NCBI GenBank assembly: GCA_945876115.1
Contig: CAMCNF010000002.1
Coordinates: forward strand, 1-42,976
DNA length: 42,976 nucleotides
Direction: 5' to 3'
Source: Verrucomicrobia subdivision 6 bacterium
GTDB lineage: Bacteria > Verrucomicrobiota > Verrucomicrobiia > Methylacidiphilales > Verrucolacustridaceae
Position numbers and translations under genes: made by a program. Position 1 is the first letter of the stretch. Every line of letters begins with the position of its first letter. This document shows, piece after piece, positions 24,827-33,470 of the stretch. The notes beneath the pieces were generated by a model, which saw only the letters and a program-made list of their open reading frames with translations, had not been told where the DNA came from and searched no databases.

Positions 24827-26100
24827 CTCAAATCTTTACAAAGAATCTTCGAATTTCGCCCGCTCGCCTCATAGGTCCCTTTCCTCTCCCCCGGCAACAT
24901 CTCTGCCGCCCCCTCCACAAAACCGCCCTTGCTCTGTAAATAATTAAAGGCCTGCGTAGATAACGCCAGTAACCGCTTCATCCCCAACTCTTTCGCCCGA
25001 TTCTCCGCATAGAGCATTAATTTCCGACCAATCCCGATGTTCTCATGCCCAGGCGCCACAAAGAGACAAGCCATCTCCGCCGTCTTGCCCTCAAGAGGAT
25101 GCACCGCCACGCATCCCACCATGTTGCCATCAATTTCAAAGACGCTGTAGTCCGCAATCGCCGCAGAAACCTCCGTCCGATTCCTTCGAGCCAACTCCTC
25201 CGCCGCCACCGAGCTCCCAATCAACCGTACAATCGACCGTACATCCTTTTTTAGTGCCTTCCGAATCTCCGTGTACTCATCCGCATAGATCATCGTCCCC
25301 ACCCCTTCACTCGAGAAAAGCTCCTCTAACAAAGCCTCGTCCTCCCGACCGTCCAAAATATGCGCCCGACTCACCCCCTCCTTACAGGCCCGTAACCCAT
25401 GCTCCAACTTCGAAGCCATCTCCCCACTGATCTCTCCCTTTCTCTTTTTCAACCACTCCGTCGCCTCCTCTACCGATAACTGAGCCGGCTCCTTCCCCTT
25501 CATCGGCAAAGAACCACTCCCCGTCAGGAAAATCAGCTTCTCCGCCTTCAACGCCTCCGCCACCTCCAAAGCCACTCCATCCGAATTCACCCGATACGTC
25601 CGCCCATCCCCATCCACTCCCATCGGCGGAATCACCGGAATGATTCCATTCTCCAACAGGGTCTCCAAAAACCGCGTATCCACCCGCTCCACCCTTCCTG
25701 TCCATAGTTGATCTACCCCACCCAGAATGCCCGCAGGATGCGCTATGACCGCATTCGTCACCGCCCCCTTCAGATCAGCATCCGCCAAGTTCTGCAAAAT
25801 ATCGTGACTATAAGAATTCGCCGCCCGCTCGGCCACCCGCAATGTGTCCAGATCCGTCACCCCCAACCCATCCACATCCGAGGGCTTTACCTTCATTTCC
25901 GCCGCCATCTTCTTAATTCGCGCACTGGCTCCATGCACTAGCACCACCCGAATATTCAAACTCCGCAAAACCGAAATATCTAAAAATAAACTCGCCGCTC
26001 TCTCGTCTTCTAAAACAGCACTGTCCACGCAAAGCACGAAAAGTTTATCCCGAAAACTCGGAATGTAAGTCAAAATTCCCCGAAGATCAGACGCCTTCAT
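24823..26100 (-). CDS. argA: N-acetylglutamate synthase (ArgA-type: amino-acid-kinase-like + GNAT)
   Basis: Kinase-like N-terminus (VLVHGASARI, PVIPPMGVDGDGRTYRVNSDGVALEVA) and C-terminal GNAT (VAVHPLEGKTAEMACLFVAPGHENIGIGRKLM). Confidence 0.9.
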   Translation of the reverse strand: MKASDLRGILTYIPSFRDKLFVLCVDSAVLEDERAASLFLDISVLRSLNIRVVLVHGASARIKKMAAEMKVKPSDVDGLGVTDLDTLRVAERAANSYSHDILQNLADADLKGAVTNAVIAHPAGILGGVDQLWTGRVERVDTRFLETLLENGIIPVIPPMGVDGDGRTYRVNSDGVALEVAEALKAEKLIFLTGSGSLPMKGKEPAQLSVEEATEWLKKRKGEISGEMASKLEHGLRACKEGVSRAHILDGREDEALLEELFSSEGVGTMIYADEYTEIRKALKKDVRSIVRLIGSSVAAEELARRNRTEVSAAIADYSVFEIDGNMVGCVAVHPLEGKTAEMACLFVAPGHENIGIGRKLMLYAENRAKELGMKRLLALSTQAFNYLQSKGGFVEGAAEMLPGERKGTYEASGRNSKILCKDLS

Positions 26101-26139
26101 AACCTGTTTTTTAGCATCTTTTTGAAGTCTTAGACAAAC

Positions 26140-26994
26140 TTAACTCTCAGGTAAACATCCTCGCAAAAAGTCCAAGTTCTCCCTGTCCTCAATATCCCCT
26201 GGCGGCAGCTCCCCCACTCGCGGTATTCCCCGCCAAATTTTCTCCCGCAAAAAGGCCCGTAAACCCACCGCTCCGATTTTTCCCCTCCCCAAATGCTCGT
26301 GCCGGTCCACCCCCGACCCACAATCCGTTTTCGAATCGTTCGCATGAATCACTACCAAATTCTCCTGCCCGATCTCTTTGCCCACCTCCCCCACTAACCG
26401 ACCCCGGCCCTCCTCCGTCCGTAAATCATAACCCGCCGCAAAAGCGTGCGCCGTATCCAAGCAAGCCGCTCGTCTCCCCTTCGGCAACCCCCAAACCAAC
26501 TCCCCCCACTCCACCAATTCCCGCGCCAAGGCCGAACCCTGCCCCGCTGAGTTTTCTAAAGCTAACCGCACAACCTTCGTCTCCGAACGCTTCAAGGCTT
26601 CTCGAAACCCCTCCCTAGCTTTCCGCCTCGCCTCCACCGCCTCTCTCTCTCCTCGACTCCCACAGTGCACCACCACCGCATTCAAGCCCAACTCCTCTGC
26701 CCGCCGAATCTCCTCCGCTAAAGCGTGGATAGACTTCTTTCTCGTCTCCGCCCCGCCCGCCACATTAATCAAATAGCCCGCGTGCGCACAGATCCACAAA
26801 TCATGCGCTTTCTTTCCTTGCCGAAATTGACTCGCCTCCTCCTCATCCAACTTAGGCATTTCCCAGCGGCGATTGCTTTTTACAAAGATCTGTGCCGCAT
26901 CTTCACCCAAAGCCTTAGCTCGAATCAGCATTTCCGAAAAACCCCCCGCCACTGAAGTGTGCAAGCCACAACGCGTTTTTTTCTCCGCTGGCAT
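26140..26994 (-). CDS. nfo: Endonuclease IV-like AP endonuclease
   Basis: GLHTSVAGGFSEMLIRAKALGEDAAQIFVKS, CLDTAHAFAAGYDLRT, VIHANDSKTDCGSGVDRHEHLGRGKIG. Confidence 0.93.
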   Translation of the reverse strand: MPAEKKTRCGLHTSVAGGFSEMLIRAKALGEDAAQIFVKSNRRWEMPKLDEEEASQFRQGKKAHDLWICAHAGYLINVAGGAETRKKSIHALAEEIRRAEELGLNAVVVHCGSRGEREAVEARRKAREGFREALKRSETKVVRLALENSAGQGSALARELVEWGELVWGLPKGRRAACLDTAHAFAAGYDLRTEEGRGRLVGEVGKEIGQENLVVIHANDSKTDCGSGVDRHEHLGRGKIGAVGLRAFLREKIWRGIPRVGELPPGDIEDRENLDFLRGCLPES

Positions 26995-26996
26995 CC

Positions 26997-29357
26997 TCAC
27001 TCCTCGAAGTTGCGTGCTTTCCAAACTGGGTTTCTTAAAGAACCACTTCCCTCCACTTGAAATATCTGGCTCACGAAGAAGAAAGGAACCCCCGCAGGGC
27101 CTCGGAGATTCTGTCTCATGATAAAGTTCTCTAGCTGATCATTGGCAATATCGTAAACCCCCCGACCCGTTGTCACCACTAAGACCGAGGTAATTTGCAA
27201 CTGTCCCACCTCTAATTTTCCTTTCTTCAAAGTAAAATCCATCTCTGCCTCCTGCCCCGTCGCCCCCACCCAATCCGCAGGAGCATTCATCGTTTGCGCA
27301 AAAGCCCCCATCCCAGGCAAGACTCCATCCTCCACCGCTAACTTTCCACTTCCCTCCCAGCTTCGCCAATCCTTCGAAGGACCCTCCATCAGAAAGGAGC
27401 CACTCATTTCCCCCGCATACCCCGTGTTACCAAAATAGGTTTCCACCAACGGACCAAACCCCACCCGCTTCATTCGTGCCCGCGTCATCTGATGCGTTTC
27501 ACCTCCATTACCCCTCGACTCCACCTCTACCTCCACCTCTACCTTTCCGCCTAAAACACTCGCCAACATTTTTGGCACCGTCTTCACCACGACTTTTTTT
27601 CCTACAATCTCGACCGTCATATTTAAATCTGTAAAGCGAAGTTTCCGCCCCGCCACGCCGTAATCCATCCCCTCTTTGCTCACCACCGTCGCCCGCATAT
27701 CCGATCTCCCTTTTTCCTCCAGATCGACTTTTCCATCCAGCGTGATCGTTGGACGATCTACAAAGATGTACGGTTTCATATTCGTCACGAACTTCTCCCC
27801 AAAAATCGGTGCAACTTTCTGCACAGGTAAAGTCGCTACGATATTTTTCAGCACCACGCTCTCAGGCGAAAGTTCGTAGATAAACTCCCCACCTCCCCGA
27901 CCCCCACCCGAACTGACCTGTAAATCCGTCACCACCACCTGATTTCCACCCCAAACGAAGTTCGCCATAATCTCATCTAACTCCACCCCCTTATATTTTA
28001 CTCCCCCACCAGCCATCCTTCCCTCCACTCGCCAAAGATTCTCCGTTAGGCTCGCCCCCGTAACCTTCGCTTCAATCTTTGGTGGCGTCGCAAAATCAAT
28101 ACTCTTCCAGAACGGTGCCGCCCCTGGGCCAAATAGTAAAGCCAACCCCTTCGGATCGAGACTGCTGTTCAAGGTTCCTATCATCTTCGCCTTTCCATCA
28201 AACGCCAACTGAGCAAGCAAACTCCCCCCCGCCCCAGCCTCCAGTTTCAACCCCTGCACCATCCATTGTTTCCCATCGCTCACCCACGGGAAAACTAAGC
28301 TCTGGTACAGCGTTCGCCCTAAGCTAAATTCTCCCAACTCCAAGCGGCTCTGCCAAAGAAAACTTGGCGACTCCTTCCAAGCAAACTCTATCTTTCCCGT
28401 GATTTGGGGCGGTGCCTGACTTCTCAACTCCGCCAGAGCTGGTCCCAGTTTACCTGCCGCGGGTGCCCATTGGGCCAAATCCGTACTCGCGGTGTACTCG
28501 ACCCCGCCTCGTCCCGCTTGTAGTTCGGCCCACCCCACCACTTCCACTTCTCCTCTCTCCAAACCAATCCTAAATTTCTCCAGCTTAATCCCACCTCCCG
28601 CCATCGTCGCCCGTAACTCTACCTGTCGCAAAGCCACCCCCTTCCACACATTCCGAGATGCAGTCATCAGAATCTCCGCCCGACTCTCCTCAGGTCGCCC
28701 AATCTCCAAATCAAACTCCGCTTGAATCTTTGGCGCTGGCCCGCCCAAATCCTGCAGTGCCCTCTCAAGGCTTCGCCAAATCGAAGCCAAAGGCATCGCT
28801 TGCGGAGGAACCATCCTCCCCATCTCCGTCCCAACCCTACCCTGCAAATCCAAATCAAATCCCAGCACCTGCCCACGCAACCGCTGGATCCGAATCTCAT
28901 CAGGACGAAACTCAATCGCCGCTTCCACCCTTCGCGCCTCCACCTCCACACCTTCCCCCAAGGGCCAAGCCACATGAGCATCTCGAAGCCGGGCCCCCGA
29001 TAAAATCGGCTCCCCCGCTCGCCATGAGAGCCAATTTAGATTCAACTCCACCCGACCGATTCGCAATCGCTCTTCTTTGCGTGCGGCATCCCGATACACC
29101 ACCAGATCCCTTGCCACCAACCCACCCAAAGGATCAATCGTCAGCTTCCTTGTCTCGACCTCCAACCCGCGCAAGGACAACTCCCTGACGAACCTGTTCT
29201 TCCAAGAATCAGGCACCCCCACCAGACGCCCAAAAATCGCCAGCCCCACAAATAGTCCCACCCCCATCCACCCCACCCTCTTCACCCAACGCCAGGCCGA
29301 CCCCGAGGTCGGGCGTTGTATCCTCCGCCGGATCTGACTTAATATTGGAGTGTTCAT
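26997..29357 (-). CDS. AsmA/TamB-like membrane-anchored protein (DUF3971-type)
   Basis: N-terminal TM, repetitive beta-strand pattern, C-terminal FTLKKGKLEVGQLQITSVLVVTTGRGVYDIANDQLENFIMRQNLRG typical of AsmA-like C-termini. Confidence 0.7.
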   Translation of the reverse strand: MNTPILSQIRRRIQRPTSGSAWRWVKRVGWMGVGLFVGLAIFGRLVGVPDSWKNRFVRELSLRGLEVETRKLTIDPLGGLVARDLVVYRDAARKEERLRIGRVELNLNWLSWRAGEPILSGARLRDAHVAWPLGEGVEVEARRVEAAIEFRPDEIRIQRLRGQVLGFDLDLQGRVGTEMGRMVPPQAMPLASIWRSLERALQDLGGPAPKIQAEFDLEIGRPEESRAEILMTASRNVWKGVALRQVELRATMAGGGIKLEKFRIGLERGEVEVVGWAELQAGRGGVEYTASTDLAQWAPAAGKLGPALAELRSQAPPQITGKIEFAWKESPSFLWQSRLELGEFSLGRTLYQSLVFPWVSDGKQWMVQGLKLEAGAGGSLLAQLAFDGKAKMIGTLNSSLDPKGLALLFGPGAAPFWKSIDFATPPKIEAKVTGASLTENLWRVEGRMAGGGVKYKGVELDEIMANFVWGGNQVVVTDLQVSSGGGRGGGEFIYELSPESVVLKNIVATLPVQKVAPIFGEKFVTNMKPYIFVDRPTITLDGKVDLEEKGRSDMRATVVSKEGMDYGVAGRKLRFTDLNMTVEIVGKKVVVKTVPKMLASVLGGKVEVEVEVESRGNGGETHQMTRARMKRVGFGPLVETYFGNTGYAGEMSGSFLMEGPSKDWRSWEGSGKLAVEDGVLPGMGAFAQTMNAPADWVGATGQEAEMDFTLKKGKLEVGQLQITSVLVVTTGRGVYDIANDQLENFIMRQNLRGPAGVPFFFVSQIFQVEGSGSLRNPVWKARNFEE

Positions 29358-29406
29358 CCTTTCCGATCATCGCTAACAACTTCTTTTCTAGAATCCAAAA
29401 AAACAT

Positions 29407-30780
29407 ATGAAAACCGATAACCGTATGGAAAAAATTGTCGCTCTTTGCAAGCGCCGAGGCTTCATTTTTCAATCCTCCGAGATTTACGGCGGCCTCAACG
29501 GAGCCTGGGATTACGGTCCCCTCGGCGCCGAACTCAAACGCAACCTCAAAGCGGACTGGTGGCGGGCAATGACCCAACTTCGCGACGACATCGTCGGCAT
29601 GGACGGTTCCATCCTCATGAGTCGTGCCGTCTGGCAAGCCAGCGGACACGAAGCCACCTTCACCGATCCAATGGTCGATTGCAAAACTTGCAAGAACCGC
29701 TTTCGCGCCGATCAGCTCGCCACCACCCCCTGCCCCCAAAAACCCAGCAAATTAGTTAACTCCTGCGGAGGTGAGCTCACCGAGCCTCGCCAATTCAACC
29801 TCATGTTCAAAACTTACGTCGGCCCCGTGGAAGACGAGCGTAACCTTACCTACCTCCGTCCCGAAACCGCCCAAGCCATGTTCGTCCAATTCAAAAATGT
29901 CTTGGAAGTCTCTCGCAAGAAACTTCCCTTCGGCATCGCCCAGATCGGTAAAGCCTTTCGCAACGAGATCAATCCTCGTAATTTCACCTTCCGCTCTCGT
30001 GAATTCGAACAGATGGAAGTAGAATTCTTTGTCCGCCCCACCGAGGGCAAAGTCTGGCTTGATAAATGGCTCGCCGATCGCCTCGCTTGGTATGAGTCCA
30101 TCGGCATCCCTCGAAGCAAGATCACTGTCCTCGACGTCCCAGAGGCCGACCGCGCTTTTTATTCCCAAGGAACCTACGACCTCCTTTACGAATTCCCCTT
30201 TGGCACCGAAGAGCTGGAAGGCATCGCCTACCGCACCGATTACGATCTAAAACAACATCAGGAAGCCAGCGGCAAACCCTTGGAATATTTCGACGAAGAA
30301 ACCCGCGAGAAATTTCTGCCTCACGTCGTCGAACCTAGCGCAGGGGTCGATCGCACTGCACTCGCCCTCCTCTGCCAAGCCTACGATGAGGAAGAAGTTG
30401 CCGACGATAAAGGCGCCAAAGAAACCCGCGTCGTCCTCCACTTTCATCCGCGCATGGCCCCGATTAAAGCTGGCATCTTTCCCCTCCTCAAAAATAAGCC
30501 AGAACTTGTCGAAAAAGCCCGCTCCATCACCGCAACTCTTCGCCAACACTTTCCTGTATTTTATGATGAGGCTGGCGCCATCGGCCGCCGCTACCGCCGC
30601 CAAGACGAAATCGGAACACCCTTTGGAATCACCGTCGACTTTGAGACCCTTGAAGGCGCCAAAGACGGCCCCCTCGCAGGCCAAAAAGATACGGTCACCC
30701 TCCGCCATCGTGACTCCATGAAGCAGGAAAGATTAGCTATCATCGATCTACTTCCCCGCTTGCAAGTCGCCCTCGCCTAA
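29407..30780 (+). CDS. glyS: Glycyl-tRNA synthetase (single-chain class II)
   Basis: IVALCKRRGFIFQSSEIYGGLNGAWDYGPLGAELKRN, LRPETAQAMFVQFKNV, FRNEINPRNFTFRSREFEQMEVEFF, EPSAGVDRTALALL. Confidence 0.97.
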   Translation: MKTDNRMEKIVALCKRRGFIFQSSEIYGGLNGAWDYGPLGAELKRNLKADWWRAMTQLRDDIVGMDGSILMSRAVWQASGHEATFTDPMVDCKTCKNRFRADQLATTPCPQKPSKLVNSCGGELTEPRQFNLMFKTYVGPVEDERNLTYLRPETAQAMFVQFKNVLEVSRKKLPFGIAQIGKAFRNEINPRNFTFRSREFEQMEVEFFVRPTEGKVWLDKWLADRLAWYESIGIPRSKITVLDVPEADRAFYSQGTYDLLYEFPFGTEELEGIAYRTDYDLKQHQEASGKPLEYFDEETREKFLPHVVEPSAGVDRTALALLCQAYDEEEVADDKGAKETRVVLHFHPRMAPIKAGIFPLLKNKPELVEKARSITATLRQHFPVFYDEAGAIGRRYRRQDEIGTPFGITVDFETLEGAKDGPLAGQKDTVTLRHRDSMKQERLAIIDLLPRLQVALA

Positions 30781-30785
30781 ATCTT

Positions 30786-31490
30786 ATGGCGAGCCGTCGC
30801 CCCTCCCGCGCTCTTCTGCCTCGCGCTTTTGCCGAGCTCGATCTGCAACGACAGCAGCGCCTAGGCGCCCCAGAAATTGTTTACGGCGCAGGCAAAACCG
30901 TTTCACAAATCGCCGCAATCACTCGCCGCCTTCATGCCGAAAAACAGCCTGTTCTCGTCACTCGCGTCGAATCTGCCAAAGCCCGACCTCTTTGTCGGCT
31001 TTTTCCTAAGGGGAAGTATCACTCCGCTGCTCGCACTTTCACTCTTGCAGCATCTCGCCCACCTCGCACCCTCACCCCTTCTCTCCAAGTCGCTATCTGC
31101 GCCGCAGGAACCTCCGATCATCCCGTAGCCGAAGAAGCCTTCGTCACGCTCCAATTTCTCGGCCACCGGCCCGAACGTTTTTATGATATTGGAGTCGCTG
31201 GCCTCCATCGCACCCTCCGCCATTTACCTAAACTGCAATCCGTTGACGCCCTTATCGTTGTTGCTGGAATGGAAGCCGCCCTGCCCAGCGTCCTTGGGGG
31301 CCTCTTACGCCATCCGCTCATCGCTGTCCCCACTTCCGTTGGCTATGGTGCCCACCTTCAAGGACTCACCGCCTTTCTCGGTATGCTCAACTCCTGCGCC
31401 CCTGGAGTCACCGTTGTGAATATCGATAATGGCTTCGGCGCAGCCTACGCCGTCCATCGCCTCGCTCTTTCACGGAATCCAAGAAGCTAA
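30786..31490 (+). CDS. larB: LarB-like (pyridinium-3,5-bisthiocarboxylate mononucleotide nickel-pincer cofactor biosynthesis; PurE-like)
   Basis: PEIVYGAGKTVSQI, AICAAGTSDHPVAEEA, VVAGMEAALPSVLGGLLRHPLIAVPTSVGYGAHLQGLTAFLGMLNSCAPGVTVVNIDNGFGAA. Confidence 0.92.
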   Translation: MASRRPSRALLPRAFAELDLQRQQRLGAPEIVYGAGKTVSQIAAITRRLHAEKQPVLVTRVESAKARPLCRLFPKGKYHSAARTFTLAASRPPRTLTPSLQVAICAAGTSDHPVAEEAFVTLQFLGHRPERFYDIGVAGLHRTLRHLPKLQSVDALIVVAGMEAALPSVLGGLLRHPLIAVPTSVGYGAHLQGLTAFLGMLNSCAPGVTVVNIDNGFGAAYAVHRLALSRNPRS

Positions 31491-31570
31491 GCGTCCTATC
31501 GCGCCTCTTTTTCTCTTCACCGCTTCAAATCCACCCTTTCTCCATTTCCTATTCTCCCCCAAGATAAGAC

Positions 31571-33415
31571 GTGCCCACGATTCTCCTCGCCCAAGAGGAT
31601 CCAGAAGCCGCGGCGAATCTCGCCGCCCTTCTTCGCGAATTCTTTCCCACCGCCATCCTCGAACCCCTCTCCGATTTTGCAGCACTCTACACAGCTCTCA
31701 CCTCAAACCGACACGCCGCCCTGCTCCTAACCGATATCTTTTGGGCCGATCAAAACCGCGCCGAAGAGATTCTTCTCCTTGCCGAAGCCGACCCCGAGCT
31801 TTCTGTTGGGCTCCTCAGTCGCTTCGATCTCGGGGGCGTTCTTCCCTCAGCCTTTCCCCTACCCTGCCTTCCTGCCGAAGATCAACTCCCTCTTGCCATG
31901 GCTGAACTCATGGAGAATTTTTCAGGTCGTAGCTTCGGTCCCTACCACATCATCTCTCCCGCAGGCCCTCATCCATTGGGTCGACTCTACTGGGCTCGAC
32001 ACCATCAACTTGAACGCAATGTGCAAGTTCTTGTCCCACCCGCTGGCTCCCCCCGTTTCACTAAAGCCATTCGCAACTACGCCCGCCTCAATCACGCCTC
32101 CATCTACTCCCTTTACGAATCCATTCCTTGTGACGAACGCATCTTTGTTGCCCTAGAACCCGTCGCCAACTCCTCCCTCCTCCACTTCCATCTCGCAGGA
32201 GAAAAACCCGATCTCGCCTCCTGTGCACGCCTTACCTCTGCCCTTGGCTCGGTTCTTTGGGAAATGGAATCCTCCTCCATCCCCGCCCGCCTCCTTAGCG
32301 GCTATGACTACACCCTCTCCACCCGTGGCACCCCACGCCTCCGCAACCCTGCCGCCTACCTCGGCGCCCCCGAGGCTACCCTCCATGAGAATTCCAGCCA
32401 CCTCGCCTCTATTTTGGAACCACTTATTTCCGAATCCCCTCAAGCCGACCCTCTCATCAAGATTCTTCGCGATCCTGGCACCTCCGCCTTCGATTTCATG
32501 CGTCGAACCCGTGACTTCGAACGTCAACTCGCAGGAGTCCAAGCCGTTCACGTTCGCCAAGAAGAAATTGAAGCGACCCAAAAAGCTATTCGGGCTCGCA
32601 CCAGACGAAAACAAACCATCGCCGTCGGCTCCTTGGGCGCCGTCGCTTTTATCGCTCTTTTCGTCTCAGTTTTTTACTGGGTCTTTGTCACCGATATCCC
32701 AGGCAAACTGGGCAACGAATCCATCGCGGTACCCAAAGGTAAATATCTTTCAGGCCAGGAATCTATTCATGTCCACGACTTCGAACTCGACCGCCACGAA
32801 GTCACTATCGGTCAGTATGAAAAGTTTCTCACTGCCATGGAGTCGGAAAAGAATTGGAAAACCTATCTTCCCTTCGGCACCGCTTCATCCAAAAACACCC
32901 CCAAAGACCTCCAACCCAACGATTGGCCTGAACTTCTCCTCCGTGCTCGCAAAGGTGATAAATATAATGGCGGGGTCCGCATCACTCGCGATACCCCCGT
33001 CTTTGGTGTCGACTATTCCAGCGCCTACGCCTACGCCAAATGGCTAGGCCGCCGTCTCCCCTCCAAAGGCGAGTGGATCCGTGCCGCCTCAGGAAAGGAC
33101 AACCTACCGTACCCATGGGGCACCAACATCGTCGCCCCCAACATCAATCTCGGCATTCATCTCCCCGCAGGTACGAAACAAGAAACCTATGTTCATGTCC
33201 TCCGCGCCGAATCGGTCCCCGACGACACCGGGCCATACCAACATCGCGACCTTGGTGGTAATTTGAGTGAATGGATCGCCTCCCCCAATCCCCTCGAACC
33301 CTTATTCATTGGTGGAAACTATTTAGATGAGGCTTCTGTAAGCAACTCGGATGCTGTCCGCTCCGTTTCGAAACCAGGGGGCTCAACCCGTATCGGTTTC
33401 CGTACCGCCAAGTAA
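31571..33415 (+). CDS. Receiver-like + pseudokinase-like + TM + SUMF1/FGE-sulfatase-like fusion protein
   Basis: 614 aa, GTG start; N-terminal ILLAQEDPEAAANLAALL...LLLTDIFWAD, kinase-N-lobe-like FGPYHIISPAGPHPLGRLYWARHHQLERNVQVLVPP, TM at ~aa 349-373, C-terminal SUMF1-like (ELDRHEVTIGQYEKFL, AYAKWLGRRLPSKGEWIRAASG, LGGNLSEWIAS, TRIGFRTAK). Confidence 0.85.
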   Translation: MPTILLAQEDPEAAANLAALLREFFPTAILEPLSDFAALYTALTSNRHAALLLTDIFWADQNRAEEILLLAEADPELSVGLLSRFDLGGVLPSAFPLPCLPAEDQLPLAMAELMENFSGRSFGPYHIISPAGPHPLGRLYWARHHQLERNVQVLVPPAGSPRFTKAIRNYARLNHASIYSLYESIPCDERIFVALEPVANSSLLHFHLAGEKPDLASCARLTSALGSVLWEMESSSIPARLLSGYDYTLSTRGTPRLRNPAAYLGAPEATLHENSSHLASILEPLISESPQADPLIKILRDPGTSAFDFMRRTRDFERQLAGVQAVHVRQEEIEATQKAIRARTRRKQTIAVGSLGAVAFIALFVSVFYWVFVTDIPGKLGNESIAVPKGKYLSGQESIHVHDFELDRHEVTIGQYEKFLTAMESEKNWKTYLPFGTASSKNTPKDLQPNDWPELLLRARKGDKYNGGVRITRDTPVFGVDYSSAYAYAKWLGRRLPSKGEWIRAASGKDNLPYPWGTNIVAPNINLGIHLPAGTKQETYVHVLRAESVPDDTGPYQHRDLGGNLSEWIASPNPLEPLFIGGNYLDEASVSNSDAVRSVSKPGGSTRIGFRTAK

Positions 33416-33440
33416 TCAACCCTTCTTCTTGCTCCGCCTA

Positions 33441-33470
33441 AGATTAGTATATTTGCAAATATGCTAATCT
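33441..33470. repeat. Near-perfect 30-bp palindrome between convergent genes
   Basis: AGATTAGTATATTTG|CAAATATGCTAATCT: 15-bp arms with one G.T-compatible mismatch, no spacer. Confidence 0.8.

Noticed and set aside
28658-29188. 176-aa Pro-rich plus-strand ORF opposite the AsmA-like gene
   Set aside because: Antisense shadow ORF; no motifs
32223-33047. 274-aa ORF inside the pseudokinase/SUMF1 gene
   Set aside because: Frame-shifted shadow ORF with no recognisable motifs; the host frame has clear domain signatures
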